64,000 bases of DNA from positions 1 through 64,000 of the forward strand of contig NZ_VJZR01000016.1 of assembly GCF_007097365.1 (NCBI RefSeq), given 5' to 3'. The first letter of the stretch is position 1. Each line of letters begins with the position of its first letter. The notes under the pieces are model-generated. The model did no database searches, was not told the origin of the DNA, and saw only the letters and a program-made list of their open reading frames with translations. This DNA comes from Flavobacterium franklandianum (GTDB lineage Bacteria; Bacteroidota; Bacteroidia; Flavobacteriales; Flavobacteriaceae). Of the stretch, positions 8,054 to 16,203 are shown piece after piece. The position numbers and the translations under genes are program-made.

Positions 8054-9046
8054 ATGAAAACCATATTAAACAGGCTCATCAACCACGAATTACTTTCTAA
8101 GGAAGAGGCCAAAAATGTATTGGTCAATATTTCCAACGGAAGTTATAATCCAAGTCAAATTGCCTCTTTTCTCACCGTTTATATGATGAGAAGCATCAGC
8201 ATCGAAGAGTTAGCAGGTTTTCGCGAAGCCTTGTTAGAATTGTGTATAAGAATTGATTTATCAGCCTACAACACGATCGATTTATGCGGAACAGGTGGCG
8301 ATGGAAAAGACACTTTCAACATATCAACTTTGGCTTCATTTATCGCAGCTGGTGTAGGAATAAAAGTGGCTAAACACGGTAATTACGGCGTTTCTTCCAT
8401 TTCGGGTTCGAGTAATGTAATGGAGAAATTGGGTGTGAAATTCAGCAACGATAATGACTTTCTTGAAAAATGTATAAATCAAGCTGGAATTTGCATTTTA
8501 CACGCACCTTTATTTCATCCTGCAATGAAAAATGTAGGTCCTATTCGAAAAGAATTAGGCGTGAGAACCTTTTTTAATATGCTGGGACCAATGATAAATC
8601 CGTCCTTTCCCAAAAACCAATTGGTCGGTGTTTATAATCTGGAATTAGCCAGAATGTATGCTTATTTGTATCAAAACACGGATATCAATTTTACCATTTT
8701 ACATTCGTTAGATGGTTATGATGAAGTATCTTTGACTTGCCCGACCAAAACCATTACAAAAAGTATGGAAGGTGTTATAAAACCAGAAGATTTTGGTGTT
8801 AGACAATTGCTGCAAAGCGAAATCGAAGGCGGAAAAACCATCGAAGAATCGGCAGCAATGTTTATGAATATCATTTCTGGAAAAGGAACTGAATCCCAAA
8901 ATAATGTGGTTTGTGCCAATGCCGCTATGGCAATTTCGACTGTAAATGGAAGCTCCCCATTAGAAAGTTTTCAATTGGCAAAAGAAAGTTTACTTTCGGG
9001 AAAAGGATTAGCAACTTTGAATAAGTTACAAGAATTAAGTAAATAA
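8054..9046 (+). CDS. trpD: Anthranilate phosphoribosyltransferase
   Basis: 330 residues, normal length. It transfers phosphoribosyl from PRPP to anthranilate. Key motifs are CGTGGDGKDTFNIST near residue 77 (PRPP loop), KHGNYGVSSISGSSNVMEKLG near 112 and NVGPIRKELGVRTFFNMLGPMINP around 158-180. Its ATG begins at the base after the stop of the preceding cytochrome gene. A repeat-rich 85-bp spacer separates it from trpC. Confidence 0.96.
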   Translation: MKTILNRLINHELLSKEEAKNVLVNISNGSYNPSQIASFLTVYMMRSISIEELAGFREALLELCIRIDLSAYNTIDLCGTGGDGKDTFNISTLASFIAAGVGIKVAKHGNYGVSSISGSSNVMEKLGVKFSNDNDFLEKCINQAGICILHAPLFHPAMKNVGPIRKELGVRTFFNMLGPMINPSFPKNQLVGVYNLELARMYAYLYQNTDINFTILHSLDGYDEVSLTCPTKTITKSMEGVIKPEDFGVRQLLQSEIEGGKTIEESAAMFMNIISGKGTESQNNVVCANAAMAISTVNGSSPLESFQLAKESLLSGKGLATLNKLQELSK

Positions 9047-9052
9047 AATAGT

Positions 9053-9124
9053 TTCAAGTTTTCTTTGTTTCAAGTTTCAAGTTGTTGAAACGGTTTGAAA
9101 CTTGAAACTTGAAACCTGAAACAA
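9053..9124. repeat. GTTTCAAGTTTC-type inverted repeat between trpD and trpC
   Basis: Left half carries repeated GTTTCAAG units, right half the complementary CTTGAAAC units, able to fold into a long AT-rich hairpin. A related element occurs at 15093-15151. It lies inside an operon, so it is not an efficient terminator. Confidence 0.7.
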
Positions 9125-9131
9125 AATAAAA

Positions 9132-9914
9132 ATGAACATATTAGATAGAATAATAGTTGACAAAAAAAGAGAAGTCATTCTCAAGAAATCCATCATTCCT
9201 GTTTCGCAATTGGAAGCTTCGGTTTTCTTTGAAAAAAAGACGATTTCTTTGAGTCAAAATTTGCAACATAGCAACTCAGGAATTATTGCTGAGCACAAAC
9301 GTCGTTCGCCTTCCAAAGCTGAAATAAATTATAGTTTCACGGTCGAAGAAGTGGTGAAAGGCTATGAAAATGCTGGTGCTTGCGGGATTTCAGTTTTAAC
9401 GGATGGCAAATATTTTGGTGGTTCATTAGACGATTTACTTTTGGCAAGAGCGTCAGTTAACATTCCGTTATTGCGAAAAGAATTCATAGTTGATGAATAC
9501 CAAATCCTCGAAGCCAAAGCACACGGAGCCGATTTAATTTTGCTGATTGCAGCCGTTTTAACTCGTGAAGAAATTAAATCATTGTCCGAGTTTGCCAAAG
9601 GTTTAGGACTGGAAGTATTATTGGAAGTTCATAATTTAGAAGAATTAGAAAAATCGATAATGCCAACACTAGATATGATTGGCGTGAACAATAGAAACTT
9701 AAAAACTTTCGAAGTAAGTCTGGATTTCAGTAAACAATTGGCGGACCAAATTCCAAATGATTTTGTAAAAGTTTCCGAAAGTGGTATTTCGTCCATCGAA
9801 GCCATCAAAGAACTAAAACCTTATGGTTACAAAGGATTTTTGATCGGAGAAAACTTTATGAAAACCGACAATGCCGGCGAAGCTGCAACCGAATTTATCA
9901 AGCAATTAAAATAA
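9132..9914 (+). CDS. trpC: Indole-3-glycerol phosphate synthase
   Basis: 260-residue single-domain TIM-barrel enzyme that closes the indole ring of carboxyphenylamino-deoxyribulose phosphate. Recognisable segments are IIAEHKRRSPSKAEI near residue 51 (catalytic Lys in EHKRRSPS), VLTDGKYFGGS, LLRKEFIVDEYQILEA near 115 (catalytic Lys), VNNRNLKTFEVSL near 190 and VSESGISS. TrpF is a separate protein, unlike the TrpC-TrpF fusion of enteric bacteria. Fourth biosynthetic gene in the operon; a GC-rich repeat hairpin follows its stop. Confidence 0.96.
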   Translation: MNILDRIIVDKKREVILKKSIIPVSQLEASVFFEKKTISLSQNLQHSNSGIIAEHKRRSPSKAEINYSFTVEEVVKGYENAGACGISVLTDGKYFGGSLDDLLLARASVNIPLLRKEFIVDEYQILEAKAHGADLILLIAAVLTREEIKSLSEFAKGLGLEVLLEVHNLEELEKSIMPTLDMIGVNNRNLKTFEVSLDFSKQLADQIPNDFVKVSESGISSIEAIKELKPYGYKGFLIGENFMKTDNAGEAATEFIKQLK

Positions 9915-9920
9915 ACATTC

Positions 9921-9942
9921 CCTTGACCCCCGAAGGGGGAAC
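9921..9942. repeat. Short GC-rich hairpin repeat between trpC and trpF
   Basis: CCCCC-GAA-GGGGG hairpin centred at 9932, seven bases after the trpC stop. It resembles the loop portion of the GC-rich repeats at 5041-5159 and 10017-10048. Confidence 0.5.
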
Positions 9943-9967
9943 CAGCAACTTGTAATAATTACTTATT

Positions 9968-10672
9968 ATGCAATCATTTTCAAAAAAAATATCGACAAAA
10001 CCAAATCCAGTTTCGGCTCCCTCTCCTTTGGAGACGGCTGGGGTGAGGATTAAAATCTGCGGAATGAAATACCCCGAAAACATACTCGAAGTAGGCTCAC
10101 TCCTACCCGATTATATGGGCTTTATCTTCTGGGAGAAATCGGCTAGATATTTTGAAAGTACCATTCCCAAATTACCAAAATCGATAAAAAAAGTTGGCGT
10201 TTTTGTAAATGCAACTTTGGATGAAATTTTAGATAAAATTAAAACACACGATTTGCAAGCTGTTCAATTGCATGGTAACGAATCAGTTGAATTTTGCGAA
10301 TTATTAAAAAAAAATACTTCAAAACTGATAGTTATCATAAAAGTATTTCCAATTTTAGATACCTTTGACTTTGGAATTTTAAATTCCTACGAAAAAGTGT
10401 GTGATTTTTTCCTTTTTGATACCAAAGGAAAACTACCTGGGGGAAACGGAACCACTTTTGATTGGAAAGTATTAGAACAATATCCATCGACCAAACCCTT
10501 TTTCTTGAGTGGTGGAATTGGTATTGAAGAATTTGATTCATTACAAGAACTTTTGAAAACCAATTTACCTGTTTTTGCCATTGACGTGAACAGTAAATTT
10601 GAATTAGAACCTGGATTAAAAAACATACAATTATGTAGAGATGCGATAAATCGCGTCTCTAGTAATCAATAA
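9968..10672 (+). CDS. trpF: Phosphoribosylanthranilate isomerase with repeat-derived ends
   Basis: The core is a complete Trp[14 protein letters not shown] at the start, [40 protein letters not shown] and [15 protein letters not shown] at the end. It isomerises phosphoribosylanthranilate. The ATG at 9968 adds about 26 residues before the usual KICG start, and most of that extension is encoded by a GC-rich dispersed repeat at 10017-10048. A GTG at 10043, at the repeat edge, would give a normal-length protein and is a serious alternative start. The last residues, [11 protein letters not shown], are read from a second repeat (10637-10660). The function call is safe, the exact start is not. Confidence 0.93.
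   Translation: MQSFSKKISTKPNPVSAPSPLETAGVRIKICGMKYPENILEVGSLLPDYMGFIFWEKSARYFESTIPKLPKSIKKVGVFVNATLDEILDKIKTHDLQAVQLHGNESVEFCELLKKNTSKLIVIIKVFPILDTFDFGILNSYEKVCDFFLFDTKGKLPGGNGTTFDWKVLEQYPSTKPFFLSGGIGIEEFDSLQELLKTNLPVFAIDVNSKFELEPGLKNIQLCRDAINRVSSNQ
10017..10048. repeat. GC-rich dispersed repeat inside the 5' end of trpF
   Basis: CTCCCTCTCCTTTGGAGACG followed by GCTGGGGTGAGG. In inverted orientation it matches the CCTCACCCCAACCC pattern of the units before trpE. It forms a TCTCC/GGAGA hairpin and lies in frame in trpF. Confidence 0.6.
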
Positions 10673-10700
10673 AAAGAGATGCGATAAATTGTGTCTGAAA
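10637..10700. repeat. Tandem hairpin repeat at the 3' end of trpF
   Basis: AGAGATGCGAT-AA-ATCGCGTCTCT (10637-10660) is an 11-bp-arm hairpin that supplies the last codons of trpF. A second, partly decayed copy (AGAGATGCGATAAATTGTGTCT, given here as 10675 to about 10696) follows before trpB. The AINRVS-type tail it encodes recurs in unrelated proteins of other bacteria with such repeats. Confidence 0.65.
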
Positions 10701-10718
10701 ATAAAAAAAATAAAAAAA

Positions 10719-11900
10719 ATGTCATACAACGTTAACGAAAAAGGCTATTACGGAGAATTCGGAGGAGCATACATTCCAGAAATGTTATATCCAAACGTCG
10801 AGGAATTACGCCAACAATATTTGAAAATTACAGCTGAACCTGAATTTCAGGAAGAATTTGATGCTTTGCTCAAAGATTATGTAGGTCGCCCTACTCCACT
10901 TTATTTTGCAGCTCGCTTATCTGAAAAATACAACACAAAAGTGTATCTCAAAAGAGAAGATTTATGTCATACTGGCGCGCATAAAGTCAACAACACTATT
11001 GGACAAATTTTATTGGCCAAACGTTTGGGCAAAACCAGAATTATTGCCGAAACTGGAGCCGGTCAACACGGTGTAGCTACAGCAACTGTTTGTGCCTTGA
11101 TGGGATTGGAATGCATCGTATATATGGGAGAAATCGACATCAAACGTCAAGCTCCAAATGTAGCTCGAATGAAAATGTTGGGTGCCGAGGTTCGTCCCGC
11201 ACTTTCAGGTTCTAAAACGCTAAAAGATGCCACAAACGAAGCCATTCGTGATTGGATAAATAATCCAGTTGACACCTATTACATCATTGGATCGGTAGTT
11301 GGACCTCATCCCTATCCTGATATGGTGGCACGTTTTCAAAGTGTAATTTCAAAGGAAATCAAAGAGCAATTATTAGAAAAAGAAGGTCGAGAAAATCCTG
11401 ATTATGTTATAGCTTGTGTCGGTGGCGGAAGCAATGCTGCGGGTGCATTTTACCATTTTTTAGACGATCTTGATGTTAATATTATCGCTGTTGAAGCTGC
11501 CGGATTAGGAGTTGATTCTGGCGAAAGTGCTGCCACTTCGGCTTTGGGAAAAATTGGTGTCATTCACGGAAGTAAAACCTTATTGATGCAATCTTTAGAC
11601 GGACAAATTACAGAACCCTATTCAATTTCGGCTGGTTTAGATTACCCAGGAGTTGGCCCGATGCACGCCAATTTATTCGCTACAGGAAGAGCAGAATTCA
11701 TCTCGATTACAGACGATCAAGCGATGCAGTGGGGCATAAAATTGTCGCAATTGGAAGGCTTAATTCCTGCCATCGAAAGTGCTCATGCTTTTGCTGTTTT
11801 AGACGAAAAAAAATTCAAACCTACTGATATTGTCGTGTTTAATTTATCCGGTCGTGGCGACAAGGATTTGAATACTTATATTGATTATTTTAAATTATAA
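10719..11900 (+). CDS. trpB: Tryptophan synthase beta chain
   Basis: 393 residues from the ATG at 10719; a longer in-frame reading from 10689 would add ten Lys-rich residues encoded by the repeat and poly-A spacer and is unlikely. The PLP lysine lies in [14 protein letters not shown] near residue 88, the phosphate-binding loop is GGGSNAAG near 235, and GAGQHG plus [10 protein letters not shown] are also present. It condenses indole with serine to tryptophan in complex with TrpA. A small cyclotransferase-like gene separates it from trpA. Confidence 0.97.
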   Translation: MSYNVNEKGYYGEFGGAYIPEMLYPNVEELRQQYLKITAEPEFQEEFDALLKDYVGRPTPLYFAARLSEKYNTKVYLKREDLCHTGAHKVNNTIGQILLAKRLGKTRIIAETGAGQHGVATATVCALMGLECIVYMGEIDIKRQAPNVARMKMLGAEVRPALSGSKTLKDATNEAIRDWINNPVDTYYIIGSVVGPHPYPDMVARFQSVISKEIKEQLLEKEGRENPDYVIACVGGGSNAAGAFYHFLDDLDVNIIAVEAAGLGVDSGESAATSALGKIGVIHGSKTLLMQSLDGQITEPYSISAGLDYPGVGPMHANLFATGRAEFISITDDQAMQWGIKLSQLEGLIPAIESAHAFAVLDEKKFKPTDIVVFNLSGRGDKDLNTYIDYFKL

Positions 11901-11919
11901 TTGACAAAAATAGAAGACT

Positions 11920-12252
11920 ATGATTAAATTATTCACTTACGGCACTTTGCAACATGAAGATGTACAAGAAAACCTTTTTGGTCGTGTTTTAAATGGAACG
12001 CCTGAAAAATTAATTGGATATGTTTTAAAAAGATTTCAAATCGAAGAAGAATTTGGAATTGTTCACTATCCTGTAATTGTGGAAACAAAAACCGAAGCCG
12101 ATTTCATTGATGGAATTGTTTACGATGTTACCGAAAAAGAGCTAAATCAAGCTGATTTGTACGAAGGCATGCATTACAAACGTGTCGAAGTTCAATTGCA
12201 TTCTAGCCAAAAAGCGTGGGCTTATAGCGCTGCCAATTTAACCCACTTTTAA
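11920..12252 (+). CDS. Gamma-glutamylcyclotransferase-family (AIG2-like) protein
   Basis: 110 residues spanning one AIG2/GGCT-like domain. The N-terminal LFTYGTLQHEDVQ carries the YGTL substrate-binding loop, and ADLYEGMHYKRVEV near residue 85 provides the conserved Glu region. Family members cyclise gamma-glutamyl peptides or act on related amides. It sits between trpB and trpA with 19 bp and 67 bp spacing, in operon direction, so it is co-transcribed. A role in tryptophan synthesis is not expected from the family and the substrate is unknown. Confidence 0.75.
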   Translation: MIKLFTYGTLQHEDVQENLFGRVLNGTPEKLIGYVLKRFQIEEEFGIVHYPVIVETKTEADFIDGIVYDVTEKELNQADLYEGMHYKRVEVQLHSSQKAWAYSAANLTHF

Positions 12253-12319
12253 ATTATTCCCTTAAAACTAAACCTCTAAACCAGACGGGTATAGAGCATA
12301 AGGTTTAAAAACATAAAAA

Positions 12320-13081
12320 ATGAATAGAATAAATCTAAAATTACAAGAAACAAAAAAAATACTATCCATCTATTTTTCGGCTGGATATCCAAAACTAAAC
12401 GATACCGTAAAAATCATTGAGGATTTAGAAAAAAATGGTGTCGATATGATCGAAATCGGATTACCATTTAGCGATCCATTGGCCGATGGGCCAACGATTC
12501 AGGAAAGTTCGACCCAAGCGTTGCACAACGGAATGACAACCCAAGTTTTGTTTGACCAATTAAAAGACATTAGAAAAACAGTTACAATACCGCTGGTAAT
12601 TATGGGTTATTATAATCCAATGTTGCAATTTGGTATGGAAAATTTCTGCCAGCAATGTGCCGAAATTGGAATCGATGGCTTAATCATTCCGGACCTTCCA
12701 GTAGATGTCTATGCAGATGAATATAAAACCACTTTCGAGAAATACGGACTCAAAAACATCTTCCTGATTACACCACAAACTTCGGACGAGCGCATTCGTT
12801 TTATCGACAGCGTATCTGACGGATTTATTTATATGGTAAGCTCGGCAAGTGTAACTGGTTCGCAATCCGGTTTTGGAAGCGTTCAAGAAGAATACTTTAA
12901 ACGTATCGCCGATATGAACCTGAAAAATTCTCAAATCATCGGTTTTGGAATTAGCAACAAAGAAACCTTTAATCAAGCCACGCAGTTTGCTAAAGGCGCA
13001 ATTATAGGAAGTGCTTTTATCAAAAACTTGACGGATAATGGAGTTGGAAGTATTGGGGGATTTGTGAAAGCAATTCGATAA
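12320..13081 (+). CDS. trpA: Tryptophan synthase alpha chain
   Basis: 253-residue TIM barrel that cleaves indole-3-glycerol phosphate to indole. Catalytic Glu in MIEIGLPFSDPLADGPTIQ near residue 45 and Asp in IDGLIIPDLPVD near residue 123 are present; YMVSSASVTGSQSGFG near 178 is the phosphate-binding loop, and GFGISNKE follows. It channels indole to TrpB. Last gene of the trp operon, followed by a strong terminator. Confidence 0.97.
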   Translation: MNRINLKLQETKKILSIYFSAGYPKLNDTVKIIEDLEKNGVDMIEIGLPFSDPLADGPTIQESSTQALHNGMTTQVLFDQLKDIRKTVTIPLVIMGYYNPMLQFGMENFCQQCAEIGIDGLIIPDLPVDVYADEYKTTFEKYGLKNIFLITPQTSDERIRFIDSVSDGFIYMVSSASVTGSQSGFGSVQEEYFKRIADMNLKNSQIIGFGISNKETFNQATQFAKGAIIGSAFIKNLTDNGVGSIGGFVKAIR

Positions 13082-13107
13082 GCAGTTCCGATTTTATAAA
13101 ATATCAA

Positions 13108-13175
13108 ACCGCAAATTCGCAAATTATTGAGCATTGAATGCTGTGTATAATTTGCGAATTTGCGGTATTTTTTTT
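13108..13175 (+). terminator. trp operon terminator
   Basis: Perfect 20-bp arms at 13108-13127 and 13147-13166 (ACCGCAAATTCGCAAATTAT and its complement) with a 19-base loop, followed by eight T. It is 27 bp past the trpA stop. Confidence 0.9.
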
Positions 13176-13216
13176 AAGAATATTTTTATATATTTGATAG
13201 AAAATTATTCTCTGCC

Positions 13217-13260
13217 CGGCTAACGCGAATGCAATGTCATTAAGTTAATGGCATTATACT
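13217..13260. repeat. Imperfect inverted repeat between trpA and the DUF4494 gene
   Basis: AATGTCATTAA and TTAATGGCATT form an 11-bp stem with one wobble pair, extended by weaker pairing of flanking bases around CGCG and TTGCG. It lies beyond the trp terminator and before the stop of the convergent gene. Function unknown. Confidence 0.4.
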
Positions 13261-13302
13261 TGCGTTACCAATGACTTAATATTTTCCTGTAAATAAAAAA
13301 AA

Positions 13303-13860
13303 TCAATAACTCTCCGCTACAACCTCGTCATTGAATTCCATTGTGTCTTCTATTTCTGTTGTATTATTTTCAGGTTTGGAAGCTTTTAGGGCATTGAACT
13401 TTTCCATTTGCTCTAATTCGCCTTCTTCTCCGGAGAAATATGGAAAAACATCCATAATTGGAGATTCTGAAATGGCTGGAATGGTGTAGTCGCCCATAGA
13501 TCCTTTCATTACTTCAATAGTGTTGTCGTAAGCTTCTCTTACATCATTGGCTTGGACTAATAAATACATATTGGTCTTGCGCTCTTTGCCGCTTTCTTCG
13601 TCATAAGCCATCAAAGAAACTCTGGATTTAAACCAACGATCGGCATTTTCGAAAGGATGAATTTCGGCATAATTCGCCACTTTTATATTCGTGATTTTGA
13701 ATTCTTCACTAACATAAGCTTTCATTTCTTCATTGATTCTGGACTCGGCTTCTGTATAGGATAACGCATCTACCAAATACGGTTCGGTAGTCACTTTTTG
13801 TGCTCCAATATCATCTGTTTTTCTGTATTTCACTTTGCATTCGTACCACATTCCGCTCAT
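13303..13860 (-). CDS. DUF4494 family protein
   Basis: 185-residue cytosolic protein, no signal peptide or membrane segment. The pattern WYECKVKYRKTDDIGAQKV at the start, YLVDALSYTEAESRI near residue 30 and MYLLVQANDVREAYDNT near 105 match the uncharacterised DUF4494 family, which is confined largely to Bacteroidetes. The C-terminal 30 residues are acidic and probably disordered. Nothing in the context defines a role; the divergent neighbour is lipA. Its minus-strand promoter has a TATCTTTG motif at 13883-13890. Confidence 0.8.
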   Translation of the reverse strand: MSGMWYECKVKYRKTDDIGAQKVTTEPYLVDALSYTEAESRINEEMKAYVSEEFKITNIKVANYAEIHPFENADRWFKSRVSLMAYDEESGKERKTNMYLLVQANDVREAYDNTIEVMKGSMGDYTIPAISESPIMDVFPYFSGEEGELEQMEKFNALKASKPENNTTEIEDTMEFNDEVVAESY

Positions 13861-13882
13861 AATTATTTTTTTTTAAGGATGC

Positions 13883-13890
13883 CAAAGATA
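13883..13890 (-). promoter_or_regulatory. -7 motif for the DUF4494 gene
   Basis: TATCTTTG on the minus strand, 23 bp upstream of the ATG. No clear -33 element. Confidence 0.45.
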
Positions 13891-13968
13891 GATTTTAGAG
13901 ACAAAAAAAATCACAATTCATAAAATAGATATTCACAATTTTGGGAAGGAAGTTCCATTTACTTGAGT

Positions 13969-14080
13969 GCGTGAGGGATAAAAGCTAGCTACCGAAGTAG
14001 CGCGGATAGCCCGACCGATTTTGTGAAAGGGGGCGACAATCCAGCAACGAGAGTGCCCCCTTTTGCAAAACCGGTTACGC
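13969..14080 (+). repeat. Structured intergenic element, candidate RNA (copy 1)
   Basis: About 112 bases in the 357-bp gap before lipA fold into a three-way arrangement. An outer stem pairs GCGTGA (13969) with TTACGC (14075). GGG (13975) pairs with CCC (14010), enclosing a GATA-like internal loop and a GCTAC-CGAA-GTAGC hairpin (13988-14001). A long hairpin has GGGGGC (14029) pairing with GCCCCC (14055) plus flanking pairs. It shares the ATA..AG and AGCG..ATAGC elements with the copy at 58189-58249. It may belong to a known Flavobacterial RNA family such as Flavo-1; I could not test this. The rest of the gap shows no ORF. Confidence 0.5.
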
Positions 14081-14191
14081 CCAAACAATTGCAAAATGAG
14101 TGGTTTCTATTTTGAAATTTATAATATAATATCCCAATTCGGTTATCAAAATTCCCAATACACAAATTCCTGTTCCTAAATCTACTTTACT

Positions 14192-14199
14192 TATCTTTG
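14192..14199 (+). promoter_or_regulatory. lipA -7 promoter motif
   Basis: TATCTTTG, 18 bp before the lipA ATG; the -33 region is weak (TGTT near 14171). Confidence 0.55.
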
Positions 14200-14217
14200 C
14201 ACTTTCAAAAATACTTT

Positions 14218-15087
14218 ATGGAAACTGTTTTAGAGAATACATTGCCTGTTGGAAAGCCAAAATGGTTGAGAGTGAAACTCCCAATCGGTCAAAAATATAC
14301 CGAACTTCGTGGTTTAGTTGACAAATACAAATTGAACACCATTTGTACTTCGGGAAGTTGCCCGAATATGGGCGAATGCTGGGGCGAAGGAACGGCAACG
14401 TTTATGATTCTAGGAAATATTTGCACGCGTTCTTGTGGATTTTGCGGCGTAAAAACCGGAAGACCTGAAACCGTAGATTGGGATGAACCTGAAAAAGTGG
14501 CGCGTTCTATAAAAATAATGAACATCAAACACGCTGTAATCACTAGCGTGGACAGAGACGATTTGAAAGATGGCGGTTCCATAATTTGGATAGAAACTAT
14601 AAAAGCCATTCGCAGAATGAACCCAAACACGACATTGGAAACCCTAATTCCTGATTTTCAAGGTATCGAAAGAAACATAGACAGAATCGTGGAAGCCAAT
14701 CCTGAGGTGGTTTCACATAACGTGGAAACCGTTCGAAGATTGACACGTGAAGTAAGAATTCAAGCTAAATACGACCGAAGTCTGGAAGTTTTGAAATACT
14801 TGAAAGAACAAGGAATCAACAGAACCAAATCTGGAATTATGCTGGGTCTTGGCGAATTGGAAGAGGAAGTTTTTCAAACAATGCAAGATTTAAGAAACGC
14901 CAATGTGGATATCGTAACCATTGGTCAATACTTGCAACCAAGCAAAAAGCATTTACCTGTAAAAGAATTTATCACGCCGGAACAATTCGCCAAATATGAA
15001 AAATTTGGTTTGGAATTAGGTTTCCGTCACGTAGAAAGCGGCCCGTTGGTGCGTTCTTCTTATAAAGCCCAAAAACATATTCTTTAA
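14218..15087 (+). CDS. lipA: Lipoyl synthase
   Basis: 289 residues from the ATG at 14218, which follows a -7 motif that would remove the upstream in-frame ATG from the transcript. A radical-SAM enzyme that inserts two sulfurs into octanoyl groups on lipoyl domains. The auxiliary iron-sulfur cluster cysteines are in [16 protein letters not shown] and the radical-SAM cluster motif is [17 protein letters not shown] near the C-terminus is the conserved Arg-Ser-Ser cluster ligand segment. Cytosolic. Followed by a long hairpin repeat and the gap gene. Confidence 0.96.
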   Translation: METVLENTLPVGKPKWLRVKLPIGQKYTELRGLVDKYKLNTICTSGSCPNMGECWGEGTATFMILGNICTRSCGFCGVKTGRPETVDWDEPEKVARSIKIMNIKHAVITSVDRDDLKDGGSIIWIETIKAIRRMNPNTTLETLIPDFQGIERNIDRIVEANPEVVSHNVETVRRLTREVRIQAKYDRSLEVLKYLKEQGINRTKSGIMLGLGELEEEVFQTMQDLRNANVDIVTIGQYLQPSKKHLPVKEFITPEQFAKYEKFGLELGFRHVESGPLVRSSYKAQKHIL

Positions 15088-15092
15088 AAATT

Positions 15093-15151
15093 GTTTCAAG
15101 TTTCAGGTTTAAAGTTGCGCTACTTGAAACTTTAAACCTGAAACTTTAAAC
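15093..15151. repeat. Long hairpin repeat between lipA and gap
   Basis: Perfect 17-bp arms GTTTCAGGTTTAAAGTT (15100-15116) and its complement (15128-15144) with an 11-base loop. Related in sequence to the element between trpD and trpC. It could act as a terminator for lipA, but no long T run follows. Confidence 0.7.
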
Positions 15152-15160
15152 AAAAAAAAA

Positions 15161-16153
15161 TTGAAAACAAGAATTGCCATAAACGGTTTTGGACGCATTG
15201 GACGAAATTTATTTCGCTTGCTTTTGAATCATCCCACCATCGAAGTTGTTGCCATTAACGATATTGCCGACACCAAAACGATGGCGCATTTAATCAAATA
15301 CGACAGCATTCACGGGGTTTTACCTGATGAAGTTTCGTCTGATGAAAAAGGAATTATTGTTGATGGGAAACATTTTTTGTTTTTTCACGAGAAAAGCATT
15401 TTAAATCTCGATTGGAAATCCATAAATATTGATGTTGTGGTTGAAAGTACTGGAAAATATAGCACTTTCGACGAAATCAACGCTCATATTTTGGTTGGAG
15501 CCAAAAAAGTAATTCTCTCCGCTCCTTCTGAAGTGGATTCGATAAAAACGGTGGTTTTGGGTGTCAATGAAAATATTTTGGACGGAACTGAAACTATTAT
15601 TTCCAACGCCAGTTGCACCACAAACAACGCCGCTCCGATGCTAAAAGTCATCAGTGAACTTTGCGGAATTGAACAAGCGTATATTACCACAATCCATTCT
15701 TATACCACCGACCAAAGTTTACACGACCAACCACACAAAGATTTGCGTCGCGCTCGAGGTGCGAGTCAATCCATAGTTCCTACCACAACCGGAGCTGCCA
15801 AAGCATTGACTAAAATTTTTCCTGAATTTGAAGGTAAAATAGGCGGTTGTGGGATTCGTGTTCCCGTTCCTGACGGTTCGTTGACCGATATCACCTTTAA
15901 TGTAAAACGCGCCGTAACTATCGAAGAAATTAATGCTGCTTTTAAAAAGGCTTCCCAAACGAATTTGAAAGGAATTTTAGCATATACAGAAGATCCTATC
16001 GTTTCTGTGGATATTATTGGCAACAAAAATTCCTGTTTATTTGATGCGCAACTGACCTCGGTTATTGATAAAATGGTAAAAGTCGTGGGTTGGTACGACA
16101 ATGAGATTGGTTATTCATCGAGAATTATAGATTTAATTATTTTAACTACTTAA
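15161..16153 (+). CDS. gap: Glyceraldehyde-3-phosphate dehydrogenase, phosphorylating
   Basis: 330 residues with a TTG start at 15161 (no ATG fits, and residue 5 begins the Rossmann motif AINGFGRIGRN). The catalytic Cys is in SNASCTTNNAAP near residue 151, the partner His in IHSYTTDQ near 178, and GWYDNEIGYSSR closes the protein. It oxidises glyceraldehyde-3-phosphate with NAD(P)+ and phosphate. A GapN-type enzyme is also encoded at 754, giving the cell phosphorylating and non-phosphorylating routes. DIAD-type residues near 35-37 (NDIAD) favour NAD+. Apparently transcribed alone. Confidence 0.93.
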   Translation: MKTRIAINGFGRIGRNLFRLLLNHPTIEVVAINDIADTKTMAHLIKYDSIHGVLPDEVSSDEKGIIVDGKHFLFFHEKSILNLDWKSINIDVVVESTGKYSTFDEINAHILVGAKKVILSAPSEVDSIKTVVLGVNENILDGTETIISNASCTTNNAAPMLKVISELCGIEQAYITTIHSYTTDQSLHDQPHKDLRRARGASQSIVPTTTGAAKALTKIFPEFEGKIGGCGIRVPVPDGSLTDITFNVKRAVTIEEINAAFKKASQTNLKGILAYTEDPIVSVDIIGNKNSCLFDAQLTSVIDKMVKVVGWYDNEIGYSSRIIDLIILTT

Positions 16154-16203
16154 TAAATAATTCAATACCTTTAACGCTTTCATAAGAAAATCTTAAAAAT
16201 CGA

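Noticed and set aside
10689..10718. Ten-residue N-terminal extension of TrpB
   Set aside because: It is Lys-rich, encoded by repeat and poly-A spacer, and the canonical protein begins at 10719.
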